The translations under genes and the position numbers were made by a program. 64,000 nucleotides of DNA from Enhygromyxa salina (GTDB taxonomy: Bacteria > Myxococcota_A > Polyangia > Nannocystales > Nannocystaceae): NCBI RefSeq assembly GCF_002994615.1, contig NZ_PVNK01000114.1, positions 29,949 through 93,948 on the forward strand. The letters run 5' to 3'. Below are positions 18,193-25,685 of this stretch, piece after piece (the first letter of the stretch is position 1; each line of letters begins with the position of its first letter). Below the pieces are notes generated by a model. That model was not told where the DNA came from and did no database searches. It saw only the letters and a program-made list of their open reading frames with translations.

Positions 18193-18198
18193 TAGTCT
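18193..18198 (+). promoter_or_regulatory. -10-like TAGTCT hexamer of the kinase/TPR gene
   Basis: TAGTCT ends five bases before GTG 18204, supporting that GTG as start and a leaderless transcript. Confidence 0.4.
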
Positions 18199-18203
18199 GT
18201 GGT

Positions 18204-20741
18204 GTGGCCGGCGAGACCCACGGCGACGTGACCCTCTCAGATGGTGCGACGCCCGCGGTCGGCAAGCTGTTCGCCGATCGCTACGAGATCGAGGCGTTGC
18301 TCGGTCGCGGGGGGATGGGCTCCGTCTACCGCGCGCTCGACCGCGAGGTTGGCGAGGTCGTGGCGCTCAAGACCCTCGACATCTACGCCGCCGACGACAA
18401 GGCCGTCGAGCGCTTCCGTCGCGAGGTCCGCCTGGCCCGGCGCGTGACCCATCGCAACACCGCGCGGACCTACGACCTCGGCGAGCACGGCGGGCTGCGC
18501 TTCTTGACCATGGAGTATGTCGAGGGCCACAGCCTGCGCGCGTGGCTGGCCCGGCGCCCGCGCCCGCTGGCGGCGGTCGAGGTCACGCTGCAGGTCGCCG
18601 CGGGTCTCCAGGCCGCGCACGAGGCCGGGGTCATCCACCGCGACCTCAAGCCCAGCAACATCATGATCGAGGCCAGCGGACGCGTGGTCATCACCGACTT
18701 CGGGATCGCGCGCACGAGCGAGGCCGAGGGCCAGTCGCAGACCGGCGGCGTGCTCGGGACCCCAGCCTACATGGCCCCGGAGCAGGTCGAGGGCAAGCCC
18801 GTGGACCCCCGGACCGACGTCTACGCGCTCGCGCTGATCCTGGTTGAGATGCTGACGGGCAAGCTGCCCTTCTCGGGGGGGAACGTGTTCGCCGTGGCCA
18901 TGGCCCGGCTCAACCCCGAGCTCCCCGAGCTCAGGGCCAGCGGGCGGATCCCCGAGCCGTTGATCGGTCCGATCGAGCGCGCCTTGTGCCGTGATCCCGA
19001 GGGTCGGTTTCGGAGCGCGGCTGCGTTCGCGCGCGCGCTCGAGCGCGTCCGCGAGCTGCTCGGGGACCAGACCCTAGCCGGCGCCGAGCTCGGCGGCTGG
19101 CAAGACGCGGATGACTGGGCCCCGGCCTCTGACCCGGCCGAGACCCTCGCGTCGTTGGCCGAGAGCGGCGTCGGCGAGCTCGGGGGGGGCGACGCGGCCG
19201 AGGCCCCGACGCAGCACAGCATCGCCGAGGATTCGCCGCTGCGCAGCTCGAGCGCGACCCAGCTGACCGCGACCTCCGAACGGACGGGCCTGCGCCTGCC
19301 GATGCCGACGACGAGCGCGGGCCCCCGGACTGGCGCGCGGGCCCTGGCTGTCTTGCCCTTTCGCTATCGGGGTCCCGCCGACTCCGACTTCATCGCCGAC
19401 GCGCTGCTCGACGAGCTGACCGACGTGCTCTCGATGACGCGCGGGCTCAAGGTCACGAGCAGCGGGGCCACGGCGCGGCTCACGAGCGCGGGGGATCGCG
19501 ACCCGCGCTCGCTCGGGACCGAGCTCGGCGTCGAGCTCGTCGTCGACGGGACCATCCAGCTGGCCGGCGAGCGCCTCCGGATCGCGGCCCGCATGCTCGA
19601 CGTCGACAGCGGGTTTCAGCTGTGGAACGAGCGCTTCGACGGCCAGCTCGAGGACGTGTTCGAGCTCCAAGACAAGATGGGCAAGCGCATCGCCGAGGCC
19701 CTGCGCGTCGAGCTCGAGATCTTCGAGCACCGCGAGCTCGCCGACGTCGAGGCGATCGAGAGCTACCTGCGCGCGCGCCAGGCCAAGATCAAGTGGCGGC
19801 TGCGCGGGCCCGATGGCGCGGTCACCCACTATCGCGCGGTGCTCGAGCGCGCGCCCGGGTTCAAGCCGGCCATGGCCGGGCTGGCGCTCGCGTGCATGCG
19901 CGCGTGGTTCATGCCCGAAGACGAGCGCGACGCGGACATCGACTGGGCGGGGGTGGCCAAGGCCGCGGTCGAGCACGCGATGGCCGAGGCCCCGAACTTC
20001 GCCGAGACCCAGATCGCCGCGGCCTCGTGGGCGGTTCAGGGCGGGTTCTACCGCGAGGCCGCGGCCCACCTGCGCGAGGCCCTGCGGATCGCCCCGACCT
20101 CCGCGCTGGCCCACGAGTACCTCGGTCGGCTCCAGACCGAGGCCGCGCACCCCGAGCTCGGCATCTCGCACCTCGAGCTCGCGCTGTCCCTCGACCCCGG
20201 CCTCCACTGGTGTCTGGCCGACCTCGCCCGTTACAAGGCGCTGCGCGGCGACTACGACGGCTACACCGAGCTCATGGATCAGCTGCTCACCCAGACCGAG
20301 CGCCACCACGCCACGGCCCAGCTCATGCAGATGCGTGTTGGTGCGTGGCGGCGCGACGCCGCCAGGGTTCGCGAGGCCCTCGCGCAGCTCGACCCCGACT
20401 CGAGTGACGAGGGCGCCCGGACGATCCGGCAGTACGGCCCGCCGCTGCTCGGGCCCTACGACCCCGAGGCGCTCGAGCAGGAGCACGCGATGATGCTCTC
20501 GGTCGTCAAGAACGGTCGGCTGCGCACCTTCATGCACCAGCTGTTCGCGGAGCAGGCCGCCTTCCACGGCGACCGCGAGCGGGCGGTCGCCCACCTCCAC
20601 GAGGCCGGGCAGCTGGTCCTCGTCGACCTCGACTGGCTCGACAACTGCCCGCTGTTCGACGACCTCCGCCACGACCCGCGCTTTGTCACGCTGCGGGCCA
20701 AGGTCCGAGCCCGCTGCGAACAGATCTGGGCCGCGGGGTAG
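18204..20741 (+). CDS. Ser/Thr protein kinase with TolB-like and TPR regions
   Basis: 845 aa from GTG 18204. Residues about 25-290 form a complete kinase: LLGRGGMGSVYRA loop, VALKTL lysine, HRDLKPSN catalytic loop, TDFGIART, GTPAYMAPEQ. A Ser/Thr/Glu-rich linker leads to a TolB/adenylate-cyclase-associated region (about 375-510: ALAVLPFRYRGPADSDFIADALLDEL, VTSSGATARL, GVELVVDGTIQ, FQLWNERFDGQ), then tetratricopeptide-like helices to the C-terminus. There is no transmembrane helix. This kinase-FlgO/TolB-TPR architecture is frequent in myxobacteria and Acidobacteria and is usually a cytoplasmic signalling hub. Its 3' end is followed by a long hairpin. Confidence 0.92.
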   Translation: MAGETHGDVTLSDGATPAVGKLFADRYEIEALLGRGGMGSVYRALDREVGEVVALKTLDIYAADDKAVERFRREVRLARRVTHRNTARTYDLGEHGGLRFLTMEYVEGHSLRAWLARRPRPLAAVEVTLQVAAGLQAAHEAGVIHRDLKPSNIMIEASGRVVITDFGIARTSEAEGQSQTGGVLGTPAYMAPEQVEGKPVDPRTDVYALALILVEMLTGKLPFSGGNVFAVAMARLNPELPELRASGRIPEPLIGPIERALCRDPEGRFRSAAAFARALERVRELLGDQTLAGAELGGWQDADDWAPASDPAETLASLAESGVGELGGGDAAEAPTQHSIAEDSPLRSSSATQLTATSERTGLRLPMPTTSAGPRTGARALAVLPFRYRGPADSDFIADALLDELTDVLSMTRGLKVTSSGATARLTSAGDRDPRSLGTELGVELVVDGTIQLAGERLRIAARMLDVDSGFQLWNERFDGQLEDVFELQDKMGKRIAEALRVELEIFEHRELADVEAIESYLRARQAKIKWRLRGPDGAVTHYRAVLERAPGFKPAMAGLALACMRAWFMPEDERDADIDWAGVAKAAVEHAMAEAPNFAETQIAAASWAVQGGFYREAAAHLREALRIAPTSALAHEYLGRLQTEAAHPELGISHLELALSLDPGLHWCLADLARYKALRGDYDGYTELMDQLLTQTERHHATAQLMQMRVGAWRRDAARVREALAQLDPDSSDEGARTIRQYGPPLLGPYDPEALEQEHAMMLSVVKNGRLRTFMHQLFAEQAAFHGDRERAVAHLHEAGQLVLVDLDWLDNCPLFDDLRHDPRFVTLRAKVRARCEQIWAAG

Positions 20742-20746
20742 TTTTA

Positions 20747-20827
20747 GACCCCCGCGGCCGTCCTGCACTTTGCCACGCATGGCCGCGAGCGGCGTGCGTG
20801 GCAAAGTTGCTGACGGCCGCGGGGGTC
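20747..20827. terminator. Long hairpin between convergent genes (possible bidirectional terminator)
   Basis: Two 33-base arms, 20747-20779 and 20795-20827, are complementary at about 29 positions (GACCCCCGCGGCCGTC and TTTGCCACGCA pair exactly) around a 15-base loop. It begins five bases after the kinase stop. There is no U-run, so rho-independent termination is uncertain; a transcript-stabilising or element-derived hairpin is also possible. Confidence 0.55.
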
Positions 20828-20840
20828 AAAGCTCGCTTCC

Positions 20841-21122
20841 TAATAGCCCGTGGTGCAATGCATCGTGTCGCCTCGCGCCGGAATTTTCGCCGGGGGCGCG
20901 AAGCCAAAACGCCGCTGTACCGGGCGTACTGCAAGTTTTGGCGGCGACAAAGCCCTCGGCGAAAAGGCCAAGCAATGCATCGTGTCGCCTCGCGCCGGAA
21001 TTTTTGCCGAGGGCGCGAAGCCAAAACGCCGCTGTACCGGGCGTACTGCAAGTTTTGGCGACAAAGCCCTCGGCGAAAAGGCCAAGCGAGGTGGCGCGAG
21101 GCATTGCACCCCGGGCTGCTAG
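20841..21122. repeat. Tandem dimer of the 166-bp CTAG palindromic element, copy B
   Basis: Two element cores in direct repeat: one from 20841 to 20973 with a degenerate left end (TAATAGCCCGTGGTGCA), the second from 20974 to 21122 ending in CTGCTAG. The facing inner ends are missing, as if two adjacent copies recombined at GCAATGCATCG. The first core has a three-base insertion (GGCGGCGACAAA) relative to the second. The terminal CTAG contains the stop codon of the lipoprotein gene at 21119. Confidence 0.9.
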
Positions 21123-21682
21123 GGGGCGCACTCGGACGGGCTGTCGTCGGGGAGCATGCAGGTGTCGAGGGACTTGGCGGCGACGACGCTCGGGAGGCAG
21201 CCGTCGAGCTCGACCTTGATGTAGACCGTCTGGTCGTCGTTGCACCAATAGAGGCTCGTGGGCAGGTCGCACTCGGTCATGGACAGGCAGCCGTCGTAAT
21301 TTGGTGGCGCGATGCAGAACCCCTCGGGTAGCTGCTCGACCGGGTTGTAGTGCACTGCCACGCAGTCGTCCTTCTGGTCGCAGTCGATCGGGCCGAGGCC
21401 CTCGCAGGGCATGTCGTTGCCGGTCTCGGTCTCGCCGTTGCTCGTGTCGGTGCTCGAGTCGCCGTCGCCCGAGTCGCCGTCGCCTGTGCTCGTGCCCGAG
21501 CCGCCGTCGCCGGACCCCGAGTCCGCGTCGCCGTCGCCTTCGCCGGCCTCGAGCTCAGCGTGTCCATCGTCGCTGCCGCTCTCATCGGCCACTGTCTGCC
21601 GGGTCTCGTCGAACGCGGGGTTGTCCATCGTGCATCCGCCGACGATCATCAGCACCAACAGCGAGAAGCGGTGAGTGGTCAT
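21119..21682 (-). CDS. Lipoprotein with acidic Gly/Ser/Asp stalk
   Basis: 187 aa from ATG 21682. Lipobox LMIVGGC, then about 70 residues rich in Gly, Asp, Ser, Thr and Glu (EGDGDADSGSGDGG and similar), then a C-terminal domain with eight cysteines (PCEGLGPIDCDQKDDCVAVHYNP...) likely stabilised by disulfides. No family recognised beyond the widespread myxobacterial Cys-rich lipoproteins. Its TAG stop is formed by the end of the palindromic element at 21119-21122, so the last residues may have been set by the insertion. A TAGACT hexamer six bases upstream supports the start. Confidence 0.75.
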   Translation of the reverse strand: MTTHRFSLLVLMIVGGCTMDNPAFDETRQTVADESGSDDGHAELEAGEGDGDADSGSGDGGSGTSTGDGDSGDGDSSTDTSNGETETGNDMPCEGLGPIDCDQKDDCVAVHYNPVEQLPEGFCIAPPNYDGCLSMTECDLPTSLYWCNDDQTVYIKVELDGCLPSVVAAKSLDTCMLPDDSPSECAP

Positions 21683-21688
21683 GGCGCG

Positions 21689-21694
21689 AGTCTA
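21689..21694 (-). promoter_or_regulatory. -10-like TAGACT hexamer of the lipoprotein gene
   Basis: TAGACT on the minus strand with a six-base gap to ATG 21682. Confidence 0.5.
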
Positions 21695-22202
21695 ACACCC
21701 AAGGTCGCCTGCCCGCATGTCCGTCGCGCGCCGGCGAACGGAGATGTGTTCGCAGCAGTCGGCCACGCGGCCGACCCGGGCACGGCCCGAGGCCGGCACC
21801 GACCCGCTCGAGCTGCGACCGAGCGTCAAGCGGCCCTGTCGTAGTTGCTCGGCGATCTCGCCCGCGACCGAGCGCTGCGCGGCGAGCTCGGCGGGGTTGG
21901 GCCCGGGCTGATCGCCTGGTCCCGGTCGTCGAGCATCACCGTCCTTCGCCGGGCTCGCTGCACGTGCGCGTCGGCGCGTGGATCCAGCGTCGGCCCGGGC
22001 CGCCGAGCGAGTCGGGTATAGCCGCGATCTCCAGTATCACGATAGTTCGAATGAGTCGCTCGATCAGGCCTCGCCGCGCGCGCCCGGGCGACGAAATTGC
22101 CGGGTTGCCGCGCGGTCGCCATCGCGCATGATCGAGTGACCAAGGATTCGCCGTATCAGCCTCGGCGTTGCGGCCGCAATACAACATTTCAGCGGAGCAA
22201 AC
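21695..22202. other. Intergenic region, possible decayed coding sequence, no gene supported
   Basis: About 500 bp between divergent genes. On the minus strand, roughly 21700-21990, one frame without an ATG start reads like coding sequence (for example PNPAELAAQRSVAGEIAEQL), ending TAG near 21695. It has no start codon of reasonable length and no recognised family, so it may be a remnant. The last about 60 bp before 22203 become AT-richer and contain GCGGAG seven bases before the next ATG, a probable ribosome-binding site. Confidence 0.4.
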
Positions 22203-22994
22203 ATGATCTCATCCAAAGAAAACGTGGTTACCTTACATCGACCGAATAGCCTCGGTGAATTGCTGGGCTTGTGGGCGGGTGGCCTGATGGCGCCATCCTA
22301 CGCCCTCGGCAGCCTGGTGCGCCAGGCGAGGATCTTCCATCCGCGGGGGGTCTACTTCAAGGCCGAGGTCGATGTCGCCGACGAGATCGATCCGCAGTTT
22401 GAGGCCCTCGCAGACGGGCTGACCAAGGGCGACACGATGGTCCGTCTGTCGACCGGCTTCTGGAGTATGGGCCGGCTGATGTTGCCGGACATCCTCGGGG
22501 TCTCGGTCCGCTTCAATGCCGCCGCAGACGCCGGCTACGTCGCCCAGGATGGATCGCAAGATCTCCTCATGGTGACCTCGAAGTTCCTGCTCACGCTGCC
22601 GATCGCTGCGCTCTTGACCAACTCACGGGACTTCCTGGCCAACGACTATCACGGCATGGGTAAATACTCATTGGTGGGCAAGCCGAACATGTATTTACGC
22701 CTCAGGTCGATGATCCAATCGAGCAATTCGAGCCGCGATCGCTATGACAAGATCCGGACCGACGTCGCCGACGGTGATGTGGTCTTCACGCTCGAGGCCG
22801 CGTCCAGGCTCGAGCCCTCGCGCTGGTATCCGCTCGTCCAGATCCGGCTCGTGAGCGAGTTGACGATCGACGATCGCGTGACGATGTTCTGGCCGTTCCG
22901 GACCGGGCTCGGGATCCGCCCCGAGGGCTTCACGCAGTTCCTGCGTCCGGCGCCGTATCTCGCCAGCCAGTGGGCTCGCAACGCGGGGGGGTAG
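22203..22994 (+). CDS. Catalase-like-fold protein, function unknown
   Basis: 263 aa from ATG 22203, with GGAG about seven bases upstream as Shine-Dalgarno. The order of segments FHPRGVYFKAEVDV, MVRLSTGFW, LPDILGVSVRF, QDLLMVTSKF and YHGMGKYSLVGKPNMYLRLR matches a family of small catalase-superfamily proteins (HPKGv..., lPDvlGlAvR..., DlLl...), which may bind haem or may have lost it. I cannot identify a proximal haem ligand with certainty, so activity is not claimed. Its TAG stop is followed at once by CAGCAAGG, and the variant palindromic element begins about 20 bp later. Confidence 0.6.
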   Translation: MISSKENVVTLHRPNSLGELLGLWAGGLMAPSYALGSLVRQARIFHPRGVYFKAEVDVADEIDPQFEALADGLTKGDTMVRLSTGFWSMGRLMLPDILGVSVRFNAAADAGYVAQDGSQDLLMVTSKFLLTLPIAALLTNSRDFLANDYHGMGKYSLVGKPNMYLRLRSMIQSSNSSRDRYDKIRTDVADGDVVFTLEAASRLEPSRWYPLVQIRLVSELTIDDRVTMFWPFRTGLGIRPEGFTQFLRPAPYLASQWARNAGG

Positions 22995-23014
22995 CAGCAA
23001 GGCCGAGCAGCCTG

Positions 23015-23182
23015 CTCGCAGGCTGCTGAACAACCCAGCGCGGCCCAGAGTGCGTCACTGGCGTACGAGGCCGCGAAGCCAAAACGACGCTGTATCGGGC
23101 ATACTGCGAGCTTTTGGCGACAAAGGGATCGGAGGTCAGGGGCGTGCTCTGGGTCGTGGTGGGTTGTTCAGCAGCCTGCTAG
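23015..23182. repeat. Divergent CTAG palindromic element, copy D
   Basis: About 168 bp with ends CTCGCAGGCTGCTGAACAAC and, inverted, GTTGTTCAGCAGCCTGCTAG. The arms differ from copies A-C, but the central part is clearly related (GCGAAGCCAAAACG, CGCTGTA-CGGGC-TACTGC, TTTTGGCGACAAAG). Copies therefore share core and overall length, with different terminal stems. It lies between the catalase-like gene and the glycosyltransferase gene, and is preceded by a second small palindrome CAGCCTGCTCGCAGGCTG. Confidence 0.8.
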
Positions 23183-23230
23183 GATCCGCGAGTTCTGGCC
23201 GAGCACGAGCGCAGCGAACATGTCGGGGCG

Positions 23231-25516
23231 TTGGCCCGCGCCCGGGAGGGTCGATGGCTCGATCTCTTGGTGCCGATCGCGGTCCTGCTCGGGGCCGTGG
23301 TCGTCTTGCTCCCGGGGCTCGGGGCCACGGGCTTGTGGACCCAAGGTGAGCTGCCGATCCTCGATCGTACGCTCGCCGCCTTCGGTGAGCCGCGCTCGAA
23401 CCTGGTCCGCAGCCCGTGGTTGCCCGATCAGCTCCGGACCTGGGCCTACGCCGCCGCCGGGCGCAGCGACTGGGGCCTGCGCCTGCCCGGCGCGCTCGCG
23501 GGCGTCGGCCTGGTCGCGCTGGCGCTGGCGACCGCCCGGCGGCTGGGCTGGTCGCCGGCCTGGGTCGCGCTCGCGGGTTGCTTCACCCTTGCGATGCCGC
23601 TGCTGCTGGCGTCGAGCCGGACGGCGCTCGGCAACCCGACGGGCGAGCTGTGGCTGTGCGTCGCAACCTTGGCCCTGCTCGCGGCCTGCGATCGCGGGCG
23701 CGAGCGCGAGCGGATCACGCGGGGGGTCCTCGGCGTGGTCGGGGTCGCCGGCCTGGCCGCGGCCGTGGCCTCGCTCGGGATCGTGCTCGGGGGGTGCTTG
23801 CCCCTGGGGCTCGTGGCTCTCGCCGACGTCGCCCGCGAGCCCGAGCACGGCGGCCTTCGGCTGCCGCGCTGGGCGGTCATCGGCGCGTGGACAACAAGCG
23901 CAGCGGCGGGCTTCGTCGGCCTGTGGCTGGCCTGGAACCAGGGCGAGGGCTACATCCCGCTGCTCGGCGCGGCCAAGGATCTCGAGCTGCTCGAGGAGCC
24001 GACGCGCCGCGGGTTCACGGACACGCTCGAGTCGTTCGGCTACCAGGTGTTCCCGTTCACGGGCCTCGTCGTGCTCGGCCTGCTCGGCCCCGGTCGCGCG
24101 CGCTGGCCCGCGCTGTGGCTCGGGGTCGCGCTCGTCGCGACCAGCGTGTGGTCGCTGACCTACGGCCCGACCCCGATCCCCGTCACGATCCCTGCCGCGC
24201 TGCTCGCGACCGCCATGTGCAAGCGCATGTTCGACAGCCACGAGCCGATCGCCGCCCGGCGCCTGCTGCTCTTTTGTGCCGTGCTCGGCGCGCTCGTGCT
24301 CGGCAAGGACGCGGGCCGCCTGCCCCAGCACATCGCGTCGCCGCTGCTCGAGCTCAGCGATCTCGAGTTCCCAGCCGCGGGCCTGGTCCCGGGCTTCGAT
24401 CCGGCGGAGTCGCTGCCGCGCATGGCCAAGCGCTTCGCCGCCTTGCTGATCCTGGCCCACGTCCTGGCCGCGCCGAGCGTCGATCAGCTGCGTTGGCGCA
24501 AGCGCCACGCCCAGCTGTGGTGGCTGCGCCGTTTCTCGCGGCTGACGACCGTGTTCGACCGCCTCGTGACCCGCGGCCACGAGCGCGACTCGGGCCTCGC
24601 GCGGGCCCGCGAGCTGGCCCCGCTCGCGCTCTTGTTCGTGGTCTTGACCCAGCAGATCTGGACCTACGGTCGGACCACGCTCACGCAGGTCAACGAGCAG
24701 CTGTCGATCGCCGGGCCGCTGCAGCGCTTCGCCGCGGCGGTCGAGCGCGGCGAGCTGCCCGAGCCGCAGCTGGGCCTGCACCGGATCCGCGACCCCGGGC
24801 TCGAGTACTACGGTCCGGGCACCGAGCACGAGGTGTTCTTGACCAACCGCGGCGACCTCGACCGGTGGCTGGGCGTCGACAGCCCGAGGACCGCGCTGAT
24901 CCGTCGCGCCGATCTGCCGCCCGCGTTCAGCTCGGCGCGGACCGGCGGGCGGCCGCTCTACGTGCTCGACAACCTCCACCACGAGTATCTGCTCGTCGCC
25001 AACTTCCTGCCCGAGGGCTACGAGGATCACAACCCCCTGCATGGGATCGCCTTCGACGAGCCCGTGACCCTGGCCAACGAGACCCTCGTTGGCTGGGACC
25101 CCTACGTCGAGCTGATCGCGTGGGAGATCGACGGCGAGCTCCACCGGGGCAGCTCGGCGACGCTGCACATGGTGTTTCGCGTCAAGCGGCCGATGCCGGC
25201 CGGGACCAAAATGTACGCGCGGCTGCAAAAGGGCAAGGTCAGCCGGGTCGCCGCCGCGCCCCACGAGCTGACCGGCGGCGTGTTCCCGCCGAACTACTGG
25301 CGCGCCGGGGACTACATTCATCACCGCTTCGAGTTCGAGGTTCCGTGGCTGGAGGTCCTGCCCGGGGAGCATGAGCTGATCGTCGGCATGCGGCGCTCGG
25401 AGAAGTCCAACCTGAAGATCTCCACGCCCGAGGACAAGACCGGGGAGTTTGGGGTCACGATCCGGGGCAAGAAGCACGAGTTTGCGACGATCGGCGCCGT
25501 CGAGCTGGCTTGGTAG
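23231..25516 (+). CDS. Polytopic membrane protein, ArnT/PMT-like glycosyltransferase candidate
   Basis: 761 aa from TTG 23231, the first usable start after an in-frame TAG that belongs to the upstream palindromic element. N-terminal half: about eight to ten hydrophobic helices (LLVPIAVLLGAVVVLLPGL, LAGVGLVALALATARRL, VVGVAGLAAAVASLGIV, FTGLVVLGLLGPG and others), with an extracytoplasmic first loop (TGLWTQGELPILDR) like the GT-C superfamily, where an acidic residue in that loop is catalytic. Residues about 600-761 form a soluble beta-sandwich domain. This suggests transfer of a lipid-linked sugar to lipid or protein at the outer leaflet. Donor and acceptor unknown. Confidence 0.65.
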   Translation: MARAREGRWLDLLVPIAVLLGAVVVLLPGLGATGLWTQGELPILDRTLAAFGEPRSNLVRSPWLPDQLRTWAYAAAGRSDWGLRLPGALAGVGLVALALATARRLGWSPAWVALAGCFTLAMPLLLASSRTALGNPTGELWLCVATLALLAACDRGRERERITRGVLGVVGVAGLAAAVASLGIVLGGCLPLGLVALADVAREPEHGGLRLPRWAVIGAWTTSAAAGFVGLWLAWNQGEGYIPLLGAAKDLELLEEPTRRGFTDTLESFGYQVFPFTGLVVLGLLGPGRARWPALWLGVALVATSVWSLTYGPTPIPVTIPAALLATAMCKRMFDSHEPIAARRLLLFCAVLGALVLGKDAGRLPQHIASPLLELSDLEFPAAGLVPGFDPAESLPRMAKRFAALLILAHVLAAPSVDQLRWRKRHAQLWWLRRFSRLTTVFDRLVTRGHERDSGLARARELAPLALLFVVLTQQIWTYGRTTLTQVNEQLSIAGPLQRFAAAVERGELPEPQLGLHRIRDPGLEYYGPGTEHEVFLTNRGDLDRWLGVDSPRTALIRRADLPPAFSSARTGGRPLYVLDNLHHEYLLVANFLPEGYEDHNPLHGIAFDEPVTLANETLVGWDPYVELIAWEIDGELHRGSSATLHMVFRVKRPMPAGTKMYARLQKGKVSRVAAAPHELTGGVFPPNYWRAGDYIHHRFEFEVPWLEVLPGEHELIVGMRRSEKSNLKISTPEDKTGEFGVTIRGKKHEFATIGAVELAW

Positions 25517-25574
25517 ATGGCTACAATTTCGGCGCGGTCCGAGCCGCCCGAATCCCGCGACGATCGATGTTCGG

Positions 25575-25603
25575 TGTTTCAATGTTTCAGTAAAATTGAA
25601 ACA
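25575..25603. promoter_or_regulatory. Perfect 9-bp inverted repeat, likely operator of the molybdoenzyme operon
   Basis: TGTTTCAAT (25575-25583) and ATTGAAACA (25595-25603) are exact inverted repeats 11 bases apart; an overlapping direct copy TGTTTCA lies at 25583-25589. The surroundings are AT-rich for this genome. It lies about 80 bp upstream of the ferredoxin-NrfD gene, a usual place for a dimeric regulator. It does not match the FNR consensus well. The regulator is unknown. Confidence 0.6.
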
Positions 25604-25685
25604 CAACGAAACCAAACCTGCGTGGGGTCTCACGGACCCAGGCGAACGCTCCTCTGAACACTGATCATCGACCCCTCCCTCTGGC

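Noticed and set aside
20798..21331. Proteins read through the palindromic elements (AKTPLYRAYCKFW-type frames on the plus strand, and their mirror on the minus strand)
   Set aside because: Open on both strands, no start signals, and copies carry differences at positions typical of structure rather than of codons.
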